Positions 1-8,132 of a stretch of DNA of 64,000 nt are shown in pieces. A program made the position numbers and the translations under genes. Source of the DNA: Aminiphilus circumscriptus DSM 16581 (GTDB lineage Bacteria; Synergistota; Synergistia; Synergistales; Aminiphilaceae); assembly GCF_000526375.1 (NCBI RefSeq), contig NZ_JAFY01000007.1, positions 1 through 64,000 of the forward strand. The letters run 5' to 3'. The notes beneath the pieces were generated by a model. The model saw nothing but the letters and a program-made list of their open reading frames with translations, did no database searches and was not told the origin of the DNA. How positions within the stretch are numbered: position 1 is the first letter of the stretch; the number at the start of each line of letters is the position of its first letter.

Positions 1-492
1 TCGGGAGAGGTGATCGGTTTGCTCATGCCCACAGAGTACGCCAAAAGCGCGTTGCCTTTAAGCATTCTTTGTTTAGGAGTGGTACTTCAATCTACGCAGC
101 AAATCTCAGCACTCGGTATTTCTTTGGAGAGAAAAACATTTCTGCTTGCTCGTATGGCATGGGTGGCCGCTTTTGTGAACCTTGCTGCCAATTGGCTGCT
201 CATTCCTCGTTTTGGCGCTGTTGGAGCAGCCTGGGGTACCTGCATTTCGTATCTTGTACTCACATCAGGCTATCTATATTTTACTCAAAAGCTTCATCCT
301 TTGCCGATTCCCTGGCGAAAGCTGGGATGGCTTCTCTTGCTTGGAGGTGTGGTGTTCTGCACGGCGTTTTTCTCTAACAACACGAAGTGGGACGGGAAAA
401 TCGTTGCACTAAAGCTGATGTTTTCCATCGTTTGCCTGTTTTTAGGGTACCCCGTTCTTCAAATTCGGGGTAAAAAGCTTGGGAATCTCTGA
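1..492 (+). CDS. C-terminal part of a polysaccharide flippase (Wzx/MATE-like), cut by window edge
   Basis: The frame is open at the left edge, so the start lies outside the window; about 163 residues remain. They are very hydrophobic with roughly four membrane helices, and the segment NWLLIPRFGAVGAAWGT matches the C-terminal pattern of Wzx-type lipid-linked oligosaccharide flippases, which move glycan units across the inner membrane. The glycan genes from 3327 onward fit this job. The last residues (KLGNL) are encoded by the left end of an IS5-type element starting near 481, so the native C-terminus has probably been replaced by a few IS-derived codons. Family assignment is by pattern, so the exact substrate is unknown. 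Confidence 0.7.
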   Translation, partial: SGEVIGLLMPTEYAKSALPLSILCLGVVLQSTQQISALGISLERKTFLLARMAWVAAFVNLAANWLLIPRFGAVGAAWGTCISYLVLTSGYLYFTQKLHPLPIPWRKLGWLLLLGGVVFCTAFFSNNTKWDGKIVALKLMFSIVCLFLGYPVLQIRGKKLGNL

Positions 493-764
493 AAAACTCC
501 GTGCGGATGTCGGTGTTTTTTCCTTGAGACTGTAAAATGCATTCCAAAGCCGCCGTATTTCTGCGGCACGACATTCCTTTCCGGAAGCTGAGGTGCGAGA
601 AAGCGACAGCGAATCCTCGCAAGCGCCATTTCGTTCAAGAAATACCAAAAACCCACAAAACGGGAACTCTTCTCGCCGAAATGGAACAGAGAGTCCCTTA
701 AAAAGAGCTTTGCGCTCTTCTCGAACCTTCTATCTGGAAAGAGGAAGGGGCGTCTGGGGTCGGT
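481..764 (+). mobile_element. IS5-family element, 5' fragment (outer copy)
   Basis: This stretch is closely similar to 1296-1580, the left end and transposase start of the fuller IS5-type copy: both begin GGGAATCTCTGAAAAACTCC and share the opening codons of the transposase frame. Similarity stops near 755-764, where the IS3 relic begins. The matching right end is at 2850-3299, so the two fragments look like halves of one element split by later insertion. The transposase frame here is broken and not expressed. Confidence 0.8.
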
Positions 765-798
765 CGTCAAATAGCGGACACCAAAACATGTAAGCAGG

Positions 799-1290
799 CT
801 ACTGCTCTTTGAAAAATTGTTTCTCATAGGCGGCAGGGGAGAGATAACCAAGTCTCTTTTGCCGTCGCTGCCGATTGTAAAAGATTTCGATGTACGTCGT
901 GATCTGCCGTATAGCTTCCTGCCGGGTTTCGTAACGGCGATGATGAACGAGTTCGTTTTTCAGCACACCCCAAAAACTCTCAATGGGCGCGTTGTCATAG
1001 CAGTTCCTCCGGCGGCTCATCGATGCCCGCATTTTGAACTGGTCAAGGAGTTTTCGGTAGGTCCGCGGCGCAGTACTGACTGCCGCGGTCGGAATGATGA
1101 ATCAAACCAGCCGCAGGCCTCTTGGCAGCGACAGCGCGAAACAGGGACTGGGTGACCAGATTCTTTGTCATGCGTTCTCCCATGGCGTAGCCCACAATCT
1201 CTCCGGTAAAAAGATCCTTGTGACCGGAGAGATTGTGGGGATGTAAGTGATATCCGTTACCCAGACTTGATTCGGGGCCTCCGTGACAAA
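799..1290 (-). pseudogene. IS3-family transposase OrfB, C-terminal fragment with two frameshifts
   Basis: Three minus-strand frames together read as the DDE integrase core of IS150-like transposases: NQVWVTDITYIPT near 1230-1280, LIHHSDRGSQYC near 1060-1100, then NCYDNAPIESFWGVLKNELVHH and the end at 799. The first conserved aspartate sits in VTDITYI, the second in HHSDRGSQY and the glutamate in PIESFW, so the catalytic triad survives but in different frames. Frame breaks occur near 1040 and near 1200-1235; the latter coincides with a perfect inverted repeat. The N-terminus is lost at the junction with the inserted IS5 copy. Confidence 0.85.
1191..1239. repeat. Perfect 17-bp inverted repeat inside the IS3 relic
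   Basis: CCCACAATCTCTCCGGT at 1191-1207 is followed after 15 bases by its exact complement at 1223-1239. In translation one arm encodes the normal GEIVG segment of OrfB, while the other arm replaces the expected YLYLA-type segment and shifts the frame. This looks like a local template-switch mutation. Confidence 0.85.
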
Positions 1291-1295
1291 GTTTT

Positions 1296-2527
1296 GGGAA
1301 TCTCTGAAAAACTCCGCGCGGATGTCGCCGTTTTTTCCTTGAGACCGTAAAATGAATCCCAAAGCCACCATGTTCCTCCGGTGCGACCTTCTTTCCAGGG
1401 GGCTGAGGTACGATGAAGCGACAGAAAACTTTCGCGAGCGCCATTTCGTTCGAGAAATACCGAAAACCCACAAAACGGGAACTCTTTCTCGCCGAAATGG
1501 AACAGATAGTCCCTTGGAAAGAGCTTTGCGCTCTTCTCGAACCCTTCTATCCGAAAGAGGGAAAGGGACGTCCTCCCATAGGGCTGGAGAGAATGCTCCG
1601 GATCCACTTTCTCCAGAACTGGTTCAACCTCAGCGATCCCGGTGTAGAAGAAGCCCTCTATGACGTGGAGTCCATGCGGCGCTTCGCCCGTATCGATCTC
1701 GGCAACGAACCCGTTCCGGACGCACGATTTGCAAGTTCCGCCATCTTCTGGAAACCCACAAGCTCGCAGAGAAACTCTTCGAGGCGGTGAATCTTCATCT
1801 CGCCTCCCGGGGCTTAAAACTCTCCGCGGGAACCATCGTGGATGCCACGATCATCCATGCTCCTTCGCAGGCGAAAACCTGAGAGAAGAAACGCGACCCG
1901 GAGATGCATTCCACGAAGAAGGGCAACCAGTACTACTTCGGTATGAAAGTCCATGTCGGTGTGGACAAGGAAAGCAAACAGGTCCACAGCCTCGTCACCA
2001 CTCCGGCGAACGTGCACGACTCCACCCGAATCGGTGAACTCCTGCACGGAGAAGAAAAAGAAGTCCGGGGAGATTCGGCCTACATGGGCAAAACCGAAGA
2101 GATCCGGACGAAAGCCCCGCGCGCCGTGGATTATACCCAAAAAAGAGCCACGAAGCACAAAAAGCTCACCGAAGAAGAGAAAGAGCAAAACCGTCTTCTT
2201 TCAAAAGTCCGTTCGCGGGTTGAACATGTCTTCCACGTCGTCAAATGCGTCTTCGGATTCACCAAAGTGCGCTATAAAGGTCTCGCCAAAAATACCGGTG
2301 TCGTGTACGTGCTCTTCGCTCTGTGCAATCTCTACATGGCGAGAGGTTTTCTCCTGTCCACAGGGGGTAGTGTCTCTAAAAATCGCTACCGGGGTTAAAA
2401 AGGGTCGGGAGACGGAGATAATTCCTCACATTCCGCTGCCAGAGGTGCGGGAAACGTGGTCTTTACGGGGCATTTCCTCTTTTCCTCCCGCTGTGAACAT
2501 TTTTCGAGAAGCTTGTTCAGGGTTTCC
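1296..2527 (+). mobile_element. IS5-family (IS5 group) element, near full length, inactive
   Basis: The left terminus GGGAATCTCTGAAAAACT (1296) and the complement of the right terminus, GGAAACCCTGAACAAGCTT (ending 2527), form an imperfect terminal inverted repeat. The 1.23-kb length and single transposase gene fit the IS5 group. It sits inside the IS3 relic between OrfA and the OrfB remnant. About 130 codons of OrfB are missing at the junction, so the arrangement involved a deletion as well as an insertion. Confidence 0.85.
1413..2398 (+). pseudogene. IS5-group transposase with one frameshift and one stop
   Basis: Read across frames this is a roughly 330-residue IS5-type DDE transposase. The N-terminus (MEQIVPWKELCALLEPFYPK) starts at 1413; the frame is lost near 1721-1725, continues as ICKFRHLLETHKLAEKLFEA and TIVDATIIHAPS, meets an in-frame TGA at 1880-1882, then resumes at 1904 (MHSTKKGNQYYFGMKVHVGVD) and ends at 2398 with RVEHVFHVVKCVFGFTKVRY. 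The conserved D of VDATII, the D of HVGVD and the terminal E region are all recognisable. The two lesions mean no active transposase is made. Confidence 0.9.
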
Positions 2528-2795
2528 TTAAGATATCGCGCTCCTGTTTTACTTGAGCAAGCTCTCGTTTGACGCGCTCAAGCTCCTCCTCAACCTGAGT
2601 GAGAGGCCGCCGCTCGCCGCCAATATCGGAAAGTTTTCCGGCCTTGTACGCTCTCACCCAGTTTTCCAGGGTCGACTTGGGCAGGGAGAGTTGACGCGAT
2701 GCTTCATATGCTGTCAAGCCGCCTTCAATGATCATGTTGACGGCTTCATGCCGAAATTCTTTCGAATAGCGACCGTTCGTTGCGTTCTTTGCCAT
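2517..2795 (-). pseudogene. IS3-family OrfA (helix-turn-helix), 3' end fused to IS5 sequence
   Basis: The 92-residue frame reads MAKNATNGRYSKEFRHEAV followed by an HTH (GLTAYEASRQLSLPKSTLENW) and a leucine-zipper-like tail (EEELERVKRELAQVKQER), the normal layout of IS150/IS3 OrfA. The typical C-terminus (ILKKATAYF...) is cut after ILRK, where the inserted IS5 copy ends. A good SD (GGAGGTG) precedes the ATG at 2795. It may still be translated but has no functional OrfB partner. Confidence 0.8.
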
Positions 2796-2849
2796 TCAGA
2801 CACCTCCGTTTTGGTTGGATAGTAACTTTGGTGTCCGATATTTTCAACT

Positions 2850-3299
2850 TACCTCAAACGGATCCGTTCCGGATGCGCGATTTGCACGTTCCACCATTGT
2901 TCGAGGCGGAAAATCGTTTTTTCGCCTCTCGGGGCTAAAAACGCTCCGAGGGAACTGACGCACCCGTCACGATCATCCAGAGAAGAGTCCGTTCTCGAGT
3001 TGAACATGTCTTCCATGTTGTCAAATGCGTCTTCGGATTCCCAAGGTGCGCTATAAAGGTTTTGCCAAACATACCGGTGTCGTGTACGTGCTCTTCTCTC
3101 TATGTAACCTCTACATGGCGAGAGGGTTTCTTCTGTCCACAGGGGGGTGTCTCCAAAAATCGCTACTGGGGTTAAAAAAGGTCGAAAGACGTAATTCCTC
3201 GCTCTCCGCTGCCAGAAGCACGGGAAACGTGGTCTTTACGGGCATTTACCCTTTTCTTCCGCTGTGAACATTTTTTGAGAAACTTGTTCAGGGTTTTCC
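2850..3299 (+). mobile_element. IS5-family element, degenerate 3' fragment (outer copy)
   Basis: This tracks the fuller copy from about 1700 to 2527 but with internal deletions: the start matches the GNxxRMRDLHV region, a block of roughly 330 bases is absent near 2975, and from about 2980 to 3299 similarity resumes (VRSRVEHVFHVVKCVFGF and the same right terminus CAGGGTTTTCC). The transposase remnant is visible at 3025-3180. With 481-764 it makes one element interrupted by the IS3 relic. TTGG occurs at both outer borders (479-482 and 3300-3303), a possible but equivocal target duplication. Confidence 0.75.
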
Positions 3300-3326
3300 T
3301 TGGACGTGGATAAAGGAGAATCAAGA

Positions 3327-4190
3327 ATGAACTGTTTGCTTTTTGGTGCATCGGGGCTTATCGGAACGCACCTGATGCCACTTTTGCAAGCAACCTACAC
3401 TGTCGTTACCATAGGACGTCGGAAAACCAATACGTATTCTGCCGATCTGGAACGTGAATGGACAAGCGACCCTCTGCCAGGGCGCATTGATAGTGTCGTT
3501 TACTTGGCGCAATCGGAGAAGTTTCGGGAATTTCCGGAATTCACGGAAAGTGTCTTTCGCGTGAATACACTGAGTTTGTTGAAGGCGCTCGATTATGCCC
3601 GGCGCGCTGGGGCGCGGACGTTTGTCTATACTTCATCCGGTGGCGTGTATGGGAATTCAGCGGAGGTGTGCCACGAAGACGCTCCCGTCTGCCCTCACGG
3701 CGAACTCGGTTTTTATTTGGGAACCAAGATGTGCGGTGAGATCCTTGTGGAGAACTACACGTCCTACATGAATGTGGTTGTGTTGCGTCCCTTCTTTGTC
3801 TACGGGCCGGGACAGCGCAAGAATATGCTCATCCCCCGCCTCGTGGAGCGGGTGCGAAACGGCCAGCCGATCCAGCTTGTCGGGGAGGATGGTCTCCATA
3901 TTAACCCTACATATGTTGAGGACGCAGCACATGCAATCCTAAAAGCGTTAACTTTAGAAATGAGCTGCAAGGTGAACATCGCTGGCCCGGAGATTCTCTC
4001 CATGCGTCAGATTGGAGAGCACATCGGACAAGCGCTTGGTAAGGAAACGCTTTTCGAGCAAACAGTAGGTACACCAAGTAAAATTGTAGGCAGTATTGAA
4101 AAGATGAGCAAGATATTGTGGAGGCCACAGATTTCTTTCGCAGAGGGAGTAAAACGTTATGTTAAGTCTTTGTGCAGGAGGGGCGATTGA
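3327..4190 (+). CDS. NAD-dependent epimerase/dehydratase (extended SDR family)
   Basis: This 287-residue protein has the Rossmann glycine motif GASGLIG at residues 8-14, the active-site region YTSSGGVYG and the catalytic YLGTK (Tyr-x3-Lys) of nucleotide-sugar epimerases and dehydratases. It probably modifies an NDP-sugar for the surface glycan made by this locus. The ATG at 3327 is chosen because AAAGGAG lies 9 bases upstream; an in-frame TTG at 3300 is unsupported. The stop overlaps the next gene's start (TGATG). The exact sugar substrate cannot be read from sequence. Confidence 0.85.
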   Translation: MNCLLFGASGLIGTHLMPLLQATYTVVTIGRRKTNTYSADLEREWTSDPLPGRIDSVVYLAQSEKFREFPEFTESVFRVNTLSLLKALDYARRAGARTFVYTSSGGVYGNSAEVCHEDAPVCPHGELGFYLGTKMCGEILVENYTSYMNVVVLRPFFVYGPGQRKNMLIPRLVERVRNGQPIQLVGEDGLHINPTYVEDAAHAILKALTLEMSCKVNIAGPEILSMRQIGEHIGQALGKETLFEQTVGTPSKIVGSIEKMSKILWRPQISFAEGVKRYVKSLCRRGD

Positions 4191-5275
4191 TGCGCGTTCT
4201 CCATCTTCCAACCAGCGTTGGAGGTAATTCATGGGGCTTGTCTCAGGGGGAGCGTCGAATTGGTCTTGAGAGCAGAGTTTTAAATATAGGGATTAATTAC
4301 CTGGCATATCAGGCCGACGAAATTATTTATGTCCCAGAATGTTCCTTTTTGAGAAAACCGATTAAATTTATAAAAAGTTTAAGTGCTTTCTTAAAAAATC
4401 GAAACAAATACGATATTTTTCATTTTAATTTTGGATCATCCCTTTTGGACTATCCAAAATACGGAATGTATGCGTTGGATCTCCCTTTTTATTCAGCTAA
4501 AGCTAAGCTTTTTGTGACATATAACGGATGCGATGCAAGGCAGAAGTATCCTACAATGCAGCGGACTTCCATAGCAGCTTGTCATAATCCGCTGTGTTAC
4601 AAAGGCATGTGTAATTCCGGTGAACAGGACCGAATTCGCCGGAGGAAAATAGCGAAGCTCGCCCTGTATGTAGACCACATGTTTGCCGTGAATCCAGATC
4701 TTCTTTGGTTTTTGCCTGAAGCAAAGGCTTCTTTTCTACCATATACCGTGGCAAATTGGTTTGAAGAGACTGATAGGCCTCCATTGCTTACCAAGAAAAA
4801 ACTTCGTGTTGTTCATGCTCCAACAAATCGTGAGTGCAAGGGATCGGATATTATCTTGAAAGCTCTCTACGACCTTGAGACCATTTTCCCTGGCGAGATA
4901 GAAACTATTCTTGTTGAAGGTAAGTCGTACTCTGAGGCTCTTGCAATTTATCGTGATGCGGATTTGATTGTGGATCAAGTCCTCGTAGGCTGGTACGGAG
5001 GCTTAGCGGTGGAAGTTATGCGGATGGGAAAGCCTGTCGCTGTCTATATCAGAGAAGAGGATCTTCGTTTTATCCCTCCCGATATGCGGAAGGATCTCAA
5101 TGATGCCTTTATCCGCGTTCAGCCAGATACCATTAATGAGGTCTTGGGGCGCTTTGTTGCTGATCGTCAAGCGTTGCGTGAAAAAGCGGAGAATGCGTAT
5201 CATTATGTTCAAAAATGGCATGACCCTGTAAAAATCGCTTTACAAGTGAAAGAATATTACGAAGGCAAAAGGTAA
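4190..5275 (+). CDS. Putative glycosyltransferase (GT4-like)
   Basis: This 361-residue protein opens with MRVLHLPTSVGG, a typical first strand and glycine-rich loop of GT-B glycosyltransferases. Its C-terminal half contains a nucleotide-sugar-binding-like segment (VDQVLVGWYGGLAVEVM) followed by GKPV, as in GT4 enzymes. It would transfer a sugar at the cytoplasmic face during polysaccharide assembly. AGGAGGGG precedes the ATG, which overlaps the previous stop by one base. The first 800 bases are clearly more AT-rich than the flanking genes, a sign of separate origin. Donor and acceptor are unknown. Confidence 0.7.
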   Translation: MRVLHLPTSVGGNSWGLSQGERRIGLESRVLNIGINYLAYQADEIIYVPECSFLRKPIKFIKSLSAFLKNRNKYDIFHFNFGSSLLDYPKYGMYALDLPFYSAKAKLFVTYNGCDARQKYPTMQRTSIAACHNPLCYKGMCNSGEQDRIRRRKIAKLALYVDHMFAVNPDLLWFLPEAKASFLPYTVANWFEETDRPPLLTKKKLRVVHAPTNRECKGSDIILKALYDLETIFPGEIETILVEGKSYSEALAIYRDADLIVDQVLVGWYGGLAVEVMRMGKPVAVYIREEDLRFIPPDMRKDLNDAFIRVQPDTINEVLGRFVADRQALREKAENAYHYVQKWHDPVKIALQVKEYYEGKR

Positions 5276-5291
5276 CTTCTCGAGGTGCAAA

Positions 5292-7274
5292 ATGTGCGGA
5301 ATATGTGGGCTGCTCAATATTAACTCAAATGCCAATGCTTTGACGATTCACACCATGGCACAACGTCTTCGCCATCGTGGTCCGGATGACGAGGGGTATA
5401 TCGCTGTCTCCATGCGGAACGGAACAGTGACACCCTTGGGAGGGGCAGACTCGCAGCTTTTCCTCCCCGATGTTTCACGCTTCGAGGGAGAGGCGGACCT
5501 TTATCTAGCCCATCGTCGTCTTTCGATTATAGATCTCTCTCCCGCGGGGCATCAACCGATGAGCTACGATGACGGCAATCTGTGGGTTACTTTCAATGGT
5601 GAGCTGTACAATTACCAGAGTCTTCGTGCGGACCTTGAGAAACTGGGACATCGCTTCAAAACACGCACGGATACGGAGGTGTTGCTGGCGGCGTACAGGG
5701 AGTGGGGAGAGAAGTGCCTCGACCGCTTCGACGGCATGTGGGCCTTCGTGCTCTACGACAGGCGGCGCAATCTGCTCTTTGGTTCCCGTGACCGTTTCGG
5801 AGTGAAGCCACTCTACTACGTGAAGAACGATGGTTTTTTCGCCTTTGCATCGGAGGTGAAGGCTTTTGCCGTTCTTCCAGGCTTTCGGCGGACCGTGCGT
5901 TCCGAGGCCATCTTCGACTATCTTGTTTTCGGAGTCGAGCGCTGGGATGACGGTGCAACATTCCTTGAAGAGGTGCTGGAGCTTCCGCCTGCGCACGCCT
6001 TCCGCTTTGATCTGGCTGACAAAAGGCTGCACGTGCGCCGATACTACGAACTGCCTTATGACGACGGTGCTGCCTGGGAGCCTTTCTCCGCGAAAAAGGC
6101 GACTGAGTACGTGGAGCGGGTTCGGGAGCTGCTCTTTGCCTCTGTGCGCTGTCATCTTTCGTCGGATGTTCCCGTGGGGAGTTGCCTCTCCGGGGGGATC
6201 GACAGCTCGTCGATTTTTGGCGTCATCGGGGCGATTCTCAAGGGCGAGCGCATCACCGAGGTGGGCGACAGGCCGCGCGCTTTCACGGCTTGCTACGAGG
6301 ATGTCTCCATTGACGAGAGTGCTTGGGCGCGTTTGGTTGCAGAGCATACCGGAGGAGAATGGTACGCTGTCTATCCTCGGGGAGATGAGTTGATCAAAGA
6401 TCTAGAGGACTTGGTTTACACGCAGGACTTTCCGTTCGGGAGTACCAGCATCTATGCTCAGTACCGCGTGATGAAACTGGCGAAGGATCGGGGCGTGACG
6501 GTTCTGTTGGATGGCCAGGGTGGAGACGAGCTTTTCACCGGTTACGCTCCCTACTATACGGCGTTTTTCCGGGAGATGCTTAAAAAGAATGCCTGGGGCG
6601 ATCTGGCGAGGGAGTGGCGAGCGCTGGGCAATGCCCCGATGGGGAAAAAGAGCCTTGCTGTGGGAATGTTTATTAGCGTTTTCAAGAAATCGCTTCCTCA
6701 AAGCATCAAGAGGGTGGGATATGCCAGGCGTAACCTCTTGTTGGAATACATATCTCCAAGCTTGAAAGAAAAATACCTCTCCTCTGGCTTGGAGCGCATG
6801 GCGGGACGCATGTATGATTGGAATTCTTTGAACGAGATGCTTTTTTCTCTCATTTCCTCAGCTTCGCTCCCGGCACTGTTGCGCTATGAGGACAGAAACT
6901 CCATGCGCTTTCAAATAGAGTCGCGGACGCCGTTCGCGGATGATCGAAAGATGATAGAGGAAGTCTTTTCCATTCCATCTTCTTACAAAATTCATAACGG
7001 CTTCAGCAAGTGGCTGTTGCGCGAGGCGATGAAGCCACTTCTGCCGGAAAAGGTCTACCGGCGCTGCGATAAAATCGGGTTTGCAACACCGGAGTATTCA
7101 TGGCTCCAGCCAAAGCGTGCCTATTTTAAAACATTGATTGACGAATCCTTGGCCCCGTTTCTTGATATTCGTAAGATCCAGGCTGAGTGGGATACTCTTT
7201 TTGCAAAGCAGCCGCGAAAAGGAACCATGCCGCTCTGGAGAATTATCAACCTGGCGATGTGGATGCGGCAATAA
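5292..7274 (+). CDS. asnB: Asparagine synthase (glutamine-hydrolysing), surface-glycan type
   Basis: This 660-residue protein begins MCGICGLL, placing the catalytic Cys of the class II glutaminase domain at position 2 after Met removal. The glutaminase domain runs to about residue 230 (RGPDDEG, FNGELYNY, SRDRFGVKPLYY are visible). The synthetase domain follows with the PP-loop SGGIDSSS at about residue 302 and LLDGQGGDELFTGY. It converts aspartate and glutamine to asparagine, or amidates a sugar carboxylate; its place in a polysaccharide locus favours the latter but does not prove it. It is longer than housekeeping AsnB by an insert near residues 45-70. Confidence 0.9.
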   Translation: MCGICGLLNINSNANALTIHTMAQRLRHRGPDDEGYIAVSMRNGTVTPLGGADSQLFLPDVSRFEGEADLYLAHRRLSIIDLSPAGHQPMSYDDGNLWVTFNGELYNYQSLRADLEKLGHRFKTRTDTEVLLAAYREWGEKCLDRFDGMWAFVLYDRRRNLLFGSRDRFGVKPLYYVKNDGFFAFASEVKAFAVLPGFRRTVRSEAIFDYLVFGVERWDDGATFLEEVLELPPAHAFRFDLADKRLHVRRYYELPYDDGAAWEPFSAKKATEYVERVRELLFASVRCHLSSDVPVGSCLSGGIDSSSIFGVIGAILKGERITEVGDRPRAFTACYEDVSIDESAWARLVAEHTGGEWYAVYPRGDELIKDLEDLVYTQDFPFGSTSIYAQYRVMKLAKDRGVTVLLDGQGGDELFTGYAPYYTAFFREMLKKNAWGDLAREWRALGNAPMGKKSLAVGMFISVFKKSLPQSIKRVGYARRNLLLEYISPSLKEKYLSSGLERMAGRMYDWNSLNEMLFSLISSASLPALLRYEDRNSMRFQIESRTPFADDRKMIEEVFSIPSSYKIHNGFSKWLLREAMKPLLPEKVYRRCDKIGFATPEYSWLQPKRAYFKTLIDESLAPFLDIRKIQAEWDTLFAKQPRKGTMPLWRIINLAMWMRQ

Positions 7275-7300
7275 ATCTTCGGGGCAAGGGAGGAAACGCC

Positions 7301-8062
7301 ATGGCACAGTGCGTCGCTCCGGGAGCGATTCTGGGGAAGAATGTCTCTTTGGGATACAACGTGGTCATCGAGGACGAGGTGGTGCTCGGGGACGGCGTGG
7401 AGGTCGGACACAACGTGGTGATCCACCGGGGTGTGCGGATCGGCGCCGGATGTCGCATTTTCGACAACGCCGTGCTGGGAAAGCTTCCCGCCAAGGCCTC
7501 TCTTTCCGCCACGACGGGAGAGCCCCGGGAGCTGCCGTTCCTCGAACTGGGCGAGGCGGTCACCGTGGGGGTCTGCGCCGTTCTCTACCGGGGGGCCTTC
7601 CTTGGGCGGGGTGTCTTCGTGGCGGATCTGGCGAGCATTCGGGAGGATGTGACCATCGGGGAACTCACCATCGTGGGGCGAGGAGTGACCGTCGAGAACA
7701 AGGTGCGCATCGGGCGAAAGGTGAAGATCGAGACCGAGGCCTACGTGACCGCCATGAGCGTTGTGGAGGACTACTGTTTCCTCGCTCCCGAGGTGACCTT
7801 CACGAACGACAACTTTCTGGGGCGCACGGAGGAGCGGAAGAAACACTTCGGTGGTCCCACGCTTCGGAGGGGAGCCCGGATCGGCGCCAACGCCACGCTC
7901 TTGCCCGGCGTCGAGATCGGCGAGGACGCCCTCGTCGCGGCGGGAGCGGTGGTGGTGCGACATGTCCCTCCCCGGATGGTGGTGGCGGGGGTTCCCGCCC
8001 GGGTGCTGCGCCCTGTTCCGGAGGAGCAGCTTCTCGAAAAGCAGGTCTTCTTCGACGGCTGA
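7301..8062 (+). CDS. Left-handed beta-helix acyltransferase (hexapeptide repeat)
   Basis: The protein of 253 residues is built of repeating hexapeptides ([LIV]-G-x4, e.g. ILGKNVSLGYNVVIEDEVVLG), giving a trimeric left-handed beta-helix. The segment TNDNFLGR and the C-terminal AAGAVVVRHVPPRMVVAGVPAR match WbbJ/WlbB-type sugar O- or N-acetyltransferases. It likely acylates a nucleotide sugar of the surface glycan. ATG 7301 has GGGAGG upstream; the frame's earlier start overlaps asnB and is unlikely. The region is more GC-rich than the preceding genes. Confidence 0.85.
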   Translation: MAQCVAPGAILGKNVSLGYNVVIEDEVVLGDGVEVGHNVVIHRGVRIGAGCRIFDNAVLGKLPAKASLSATTGEPRELPFLELGEAVTVGVCAVLYRGAFLGRGVFVADLASIREDVTIGELTIVGRGVTVENKVRIGRKVKIETEAYVTAMSVVEDYCFLAPEVTFTNDNFLGRTEERKKHFGGPTLRRGARIGANATLLPGVEIGEDALVAAGAVVVRHVPPRMVVAGVPARVLRPVPEEQLLEKQVFFDG

Positions 8063-8087
8063 TTGGCGATTGAAGTGACAATCAGCC
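8057..8087. terminator. Hairpin between convergent genes
   Basis: GGCTGATTG (8057-8065) pairs with CAATCAGCC (8079-8087); the acyltransferase stop lies inside the stem. There is no T-run, so it may end transcription weakly in either direction. Confidence 0.4.
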
Positions 8088-8132
8088 GAACAGGCACGGG
8101 TTTGAAGCTGCATCCGCAGCGCGGCGCCGTTT

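Larger units (their letters stand above)
765..2846 (-). mobile_element. IS3-family element relic (IS150-like), itself interrupted
   Basis: The ends are an imperfect inverted repeat: AAATAGCGGACACCAAA at about 769-785 and its complement (AAATATCGGACACCAAA on the minus strand) at about 2828-2844. Between them, on the minus strand, lie an IS3 OrfA (2517-2795) and the C-terminal half of an IS3 OrfB (799-1290). The N-terminal part of OrfB is missing, and a second IS5 copy (1296-2527) occupies its place. No clear target duplication was found. The element is dead. Confidence 0.8.

Noticed and set aside
765-2846. Three-base target duplication of the IS3 relic
   Set aside because: The flanking bases do not match at either candidate boundary.
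479-3303. TTGG target duplication of the outer IS5 copy
   Set aside because: TTGG also occurs at the left edge of the inner copy, so it may be part of the terminus rather than a duplication.
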